A stretch of 64,000 bases of DNA from Marinobacter salarius (GTDB taxonomy: Bacteria; Pseudomonadota; Gammaproteobacteria; Pseudomonadales; Oleiphilaceae), in the NCBI GenBank assembly GCA_000831005.1, contig CP007152.1, positions 868,001-932,000 on the forward strand. Direction: 5' to 3'. Under the pieces are notes generated by a model. That model did not search any database, had not been told where the DNA came from, and saw only the letters and a list, made by a program, of their open reading frames with translations. The position numbers and the translations under genes were made by a program. Shown piece by piece: positions 63,168-64,000 of the stretch. The stretch's first letter is position 1; each line of letters starts with the position of its first letter.

Positions 63168-64000
63168 ATGCCAAATTCCCACCCTTCCTGCACACCGCCG
63201 CGGGATCTTTATCTGGTCGTGGTAGCGGGTGCCATTCTGTTGCTGGTCACCCACGGCCTGGGCCGTTTCATCTACACGCCGCTATTGCCGTATCTGGTGG
63301 ACGATGGCCAGATCACTGCCGGGCAGGGTGCTGCGGTGGCCACTTGGAACTACCTTGGCTACCTGCTTGGCGCCTTGCTGGCCATCCGCTGGCACACCAT
63401 CAGCCACATTCGCATGCTGCTGCCAGCGTCCCTCGCGGTTCACCTGTTGACCACCCTTGCGATGACACAGACTGACCACCTTGGGGCCATGTCCACCGCC
63501 CGCCTGTTTAACGGCATCGCCAACGGCGTTGTCTTTGTCCAGGCTCCGGCGTTGATCCTGGAATGGCTGGTGCTGCGCAACCGCGCCACTCTGAGTGGGC
63601 ATCTCTACATTGGTGTAGGCCTGGGCCTTTTGGTATCAAGTGGCCTGGTCAGCTCCAGCGCCCACTGGCTTGAGGGGACTGAACGCTGGTGGCCTGCCGT
63701 CGTGCTTTCCATCCCCCTGGCCTGGTGGGCCACGGCGCGGTTACTCCGACTGGGCGTACCGGTGAGGGCGCAAAGCGACGGCGAAACCCCGCCGGGAAAA
63801 TCGCCCTTGTTTGACCGGGCAAGTGTGCCCCTGTTTCTCTCATATGCCGGGGCTGGTCTCGGTTACATACTGCCGATGACGTTCTTGCCATTGCTGGCCA
63901 AGGACCAGTTACCGGCCGACCACTGGCTGCTGGATGGCGCCTGGTTCCTGGCGGCTGTGGCGACGATCCTGTCACCCTCGATATGGAACTATCTTGGTGC
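63168..64000 (+). CDS. YbfB/YjiJ-family MFS transporter, N-terminal part (runs off window)
   Basis: The ATG at 63168 opens a frame that stays open to the right edge (277 residues). It has repeated hydrophobic helices (LVVVAGAILLLVTHGLGRFI; YIGVGLGLLVSSGLVSSSA) and the YbfB-like start GLGRFIYTPLLPYLVDDGQI. The substrate of this major facilitator subgroup is unknown. It lies 82 bp after sco on the same strand and is probably a separate gene. Confidence 0.85.
   Translation, partial: MPNSHPSCTPPRDLYLVVVAGAILLLVTHGLGRFIYTPLLPYLVDDGQITAGQGAAVATWNYLGYLLGALLAIRWHTISHIRMLLPASLAVHLLTTLAMTQTDHLGAMSTARLFNGIANGVVFVQAPALILEWLVLRNRATLSGHLYIGVGLGLLVSSGLVSSSAHWLEGTERWWPAVVLSIPLAWWATARLLRLGVPVRAQSDGETPPGKSPLFDRASVPLFLSYAGAGLGYILPMTFLPLLAKDQLPADHWLLDGAWFLAAVATILSPSIWNYLG

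Overview
This 64 kb window looks like the replication-origin region of a marine gammaproteobacterium close to Marinobacter. Two things support that. The gene order rpmH-(oriC)-dnaA-dnaN-recF-gyrB, and the glyQ/glyS/trkA/rsmB/fmt/def/LysM/dprA/tsaC/hemF/aroE block, follow the pseudomonad-type layout near the origin. Several accessory families (PomAB-type motor, BCCT transporter, DUF3034 barrel, caa3-type oxidase) also fit a marine, respiratory lifestyle. The genus is an inference, made without a database search.

Layout. 1-3488 (minus): mnmE (cut by the window edge), yidC, yidD, rnpA, rpmH. 3489-4131: AT-rich intergenic region with several DnaA-box-like sites, the likely oriC. 4132-11797 (plus): dnaA, dnaN, an ABC1/UbiB-type kinase inserted before recF, then recF and gyrB. 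11916-24256: accessory and transport genes (VC0807-like membrane protein, secreted alpha-amylase with CBM20, orphan ParA, gabT, two ABC exporters, BCCT transporter, membrane-anchored beta-helix protein) and tRNA-Pro(CGG). 24313-36826: translation, tRNA and envelope genes (glyS, glyQ, trkA, rsmB, fmt, def, LysM protein, dprA, tsaC, hemF, aroE). 36911-45757: pomA/pomB, a PA4642-like protein, a sulfatase-fold membrane protein, gamma-carbonic anhydrase, prlC, yheV, a Na+/H+-antiporter-family protein and a DUF1653 protein. 45918-53273: a c-di-GMP signalling neighbourhood (7TMR-DISM diguanylate cyclase, DoxX, truncated-globin lipoprotein, DUF3034 barrel, degenerate GGDEF plus intact EAL, cupredoxin-like protein, unknown helical protein). 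53415-54754: MATE exporter. 54949-63085: caa3-type cytochrome c oxidase and its assembly genes (coxB, coxA, coxC, DUF2909, SURF1, a thioredoxin-like assembly protein, ctaA, cyoE, sco), without a cox11 gene. 63168-end: a YbfB-type MFS transporter, cut by the window edge.

Two observations dominate. First, at least 26 reading-frame breaks lie in 21 genes, many of them essential (dnaA, yidC, rnpA, glyQ, glyS, def). Nearly all are repaired by adding one base at a short homopolymer, so these are almost certainly missing bases in an unpolished assembly and not pseudogenes; the affected genes are annotated as single CDSs. Second, the intergenic regions carry two kinds of large inverted-repeat element in which a conserved core or loop sits between arms that differ completely from copy to copy. 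One pair shares a 54-56 nt core containing GCCATCCATGGC (18872-18989 and 41217-41328, both between divergent genes). The other pair shares an identical 20-nt loop in opposite orientation (43802-43865 and 43955-44042, between convergent genes). This conserved-centre, variable-arm design is the best candidate here for an undescribed system.
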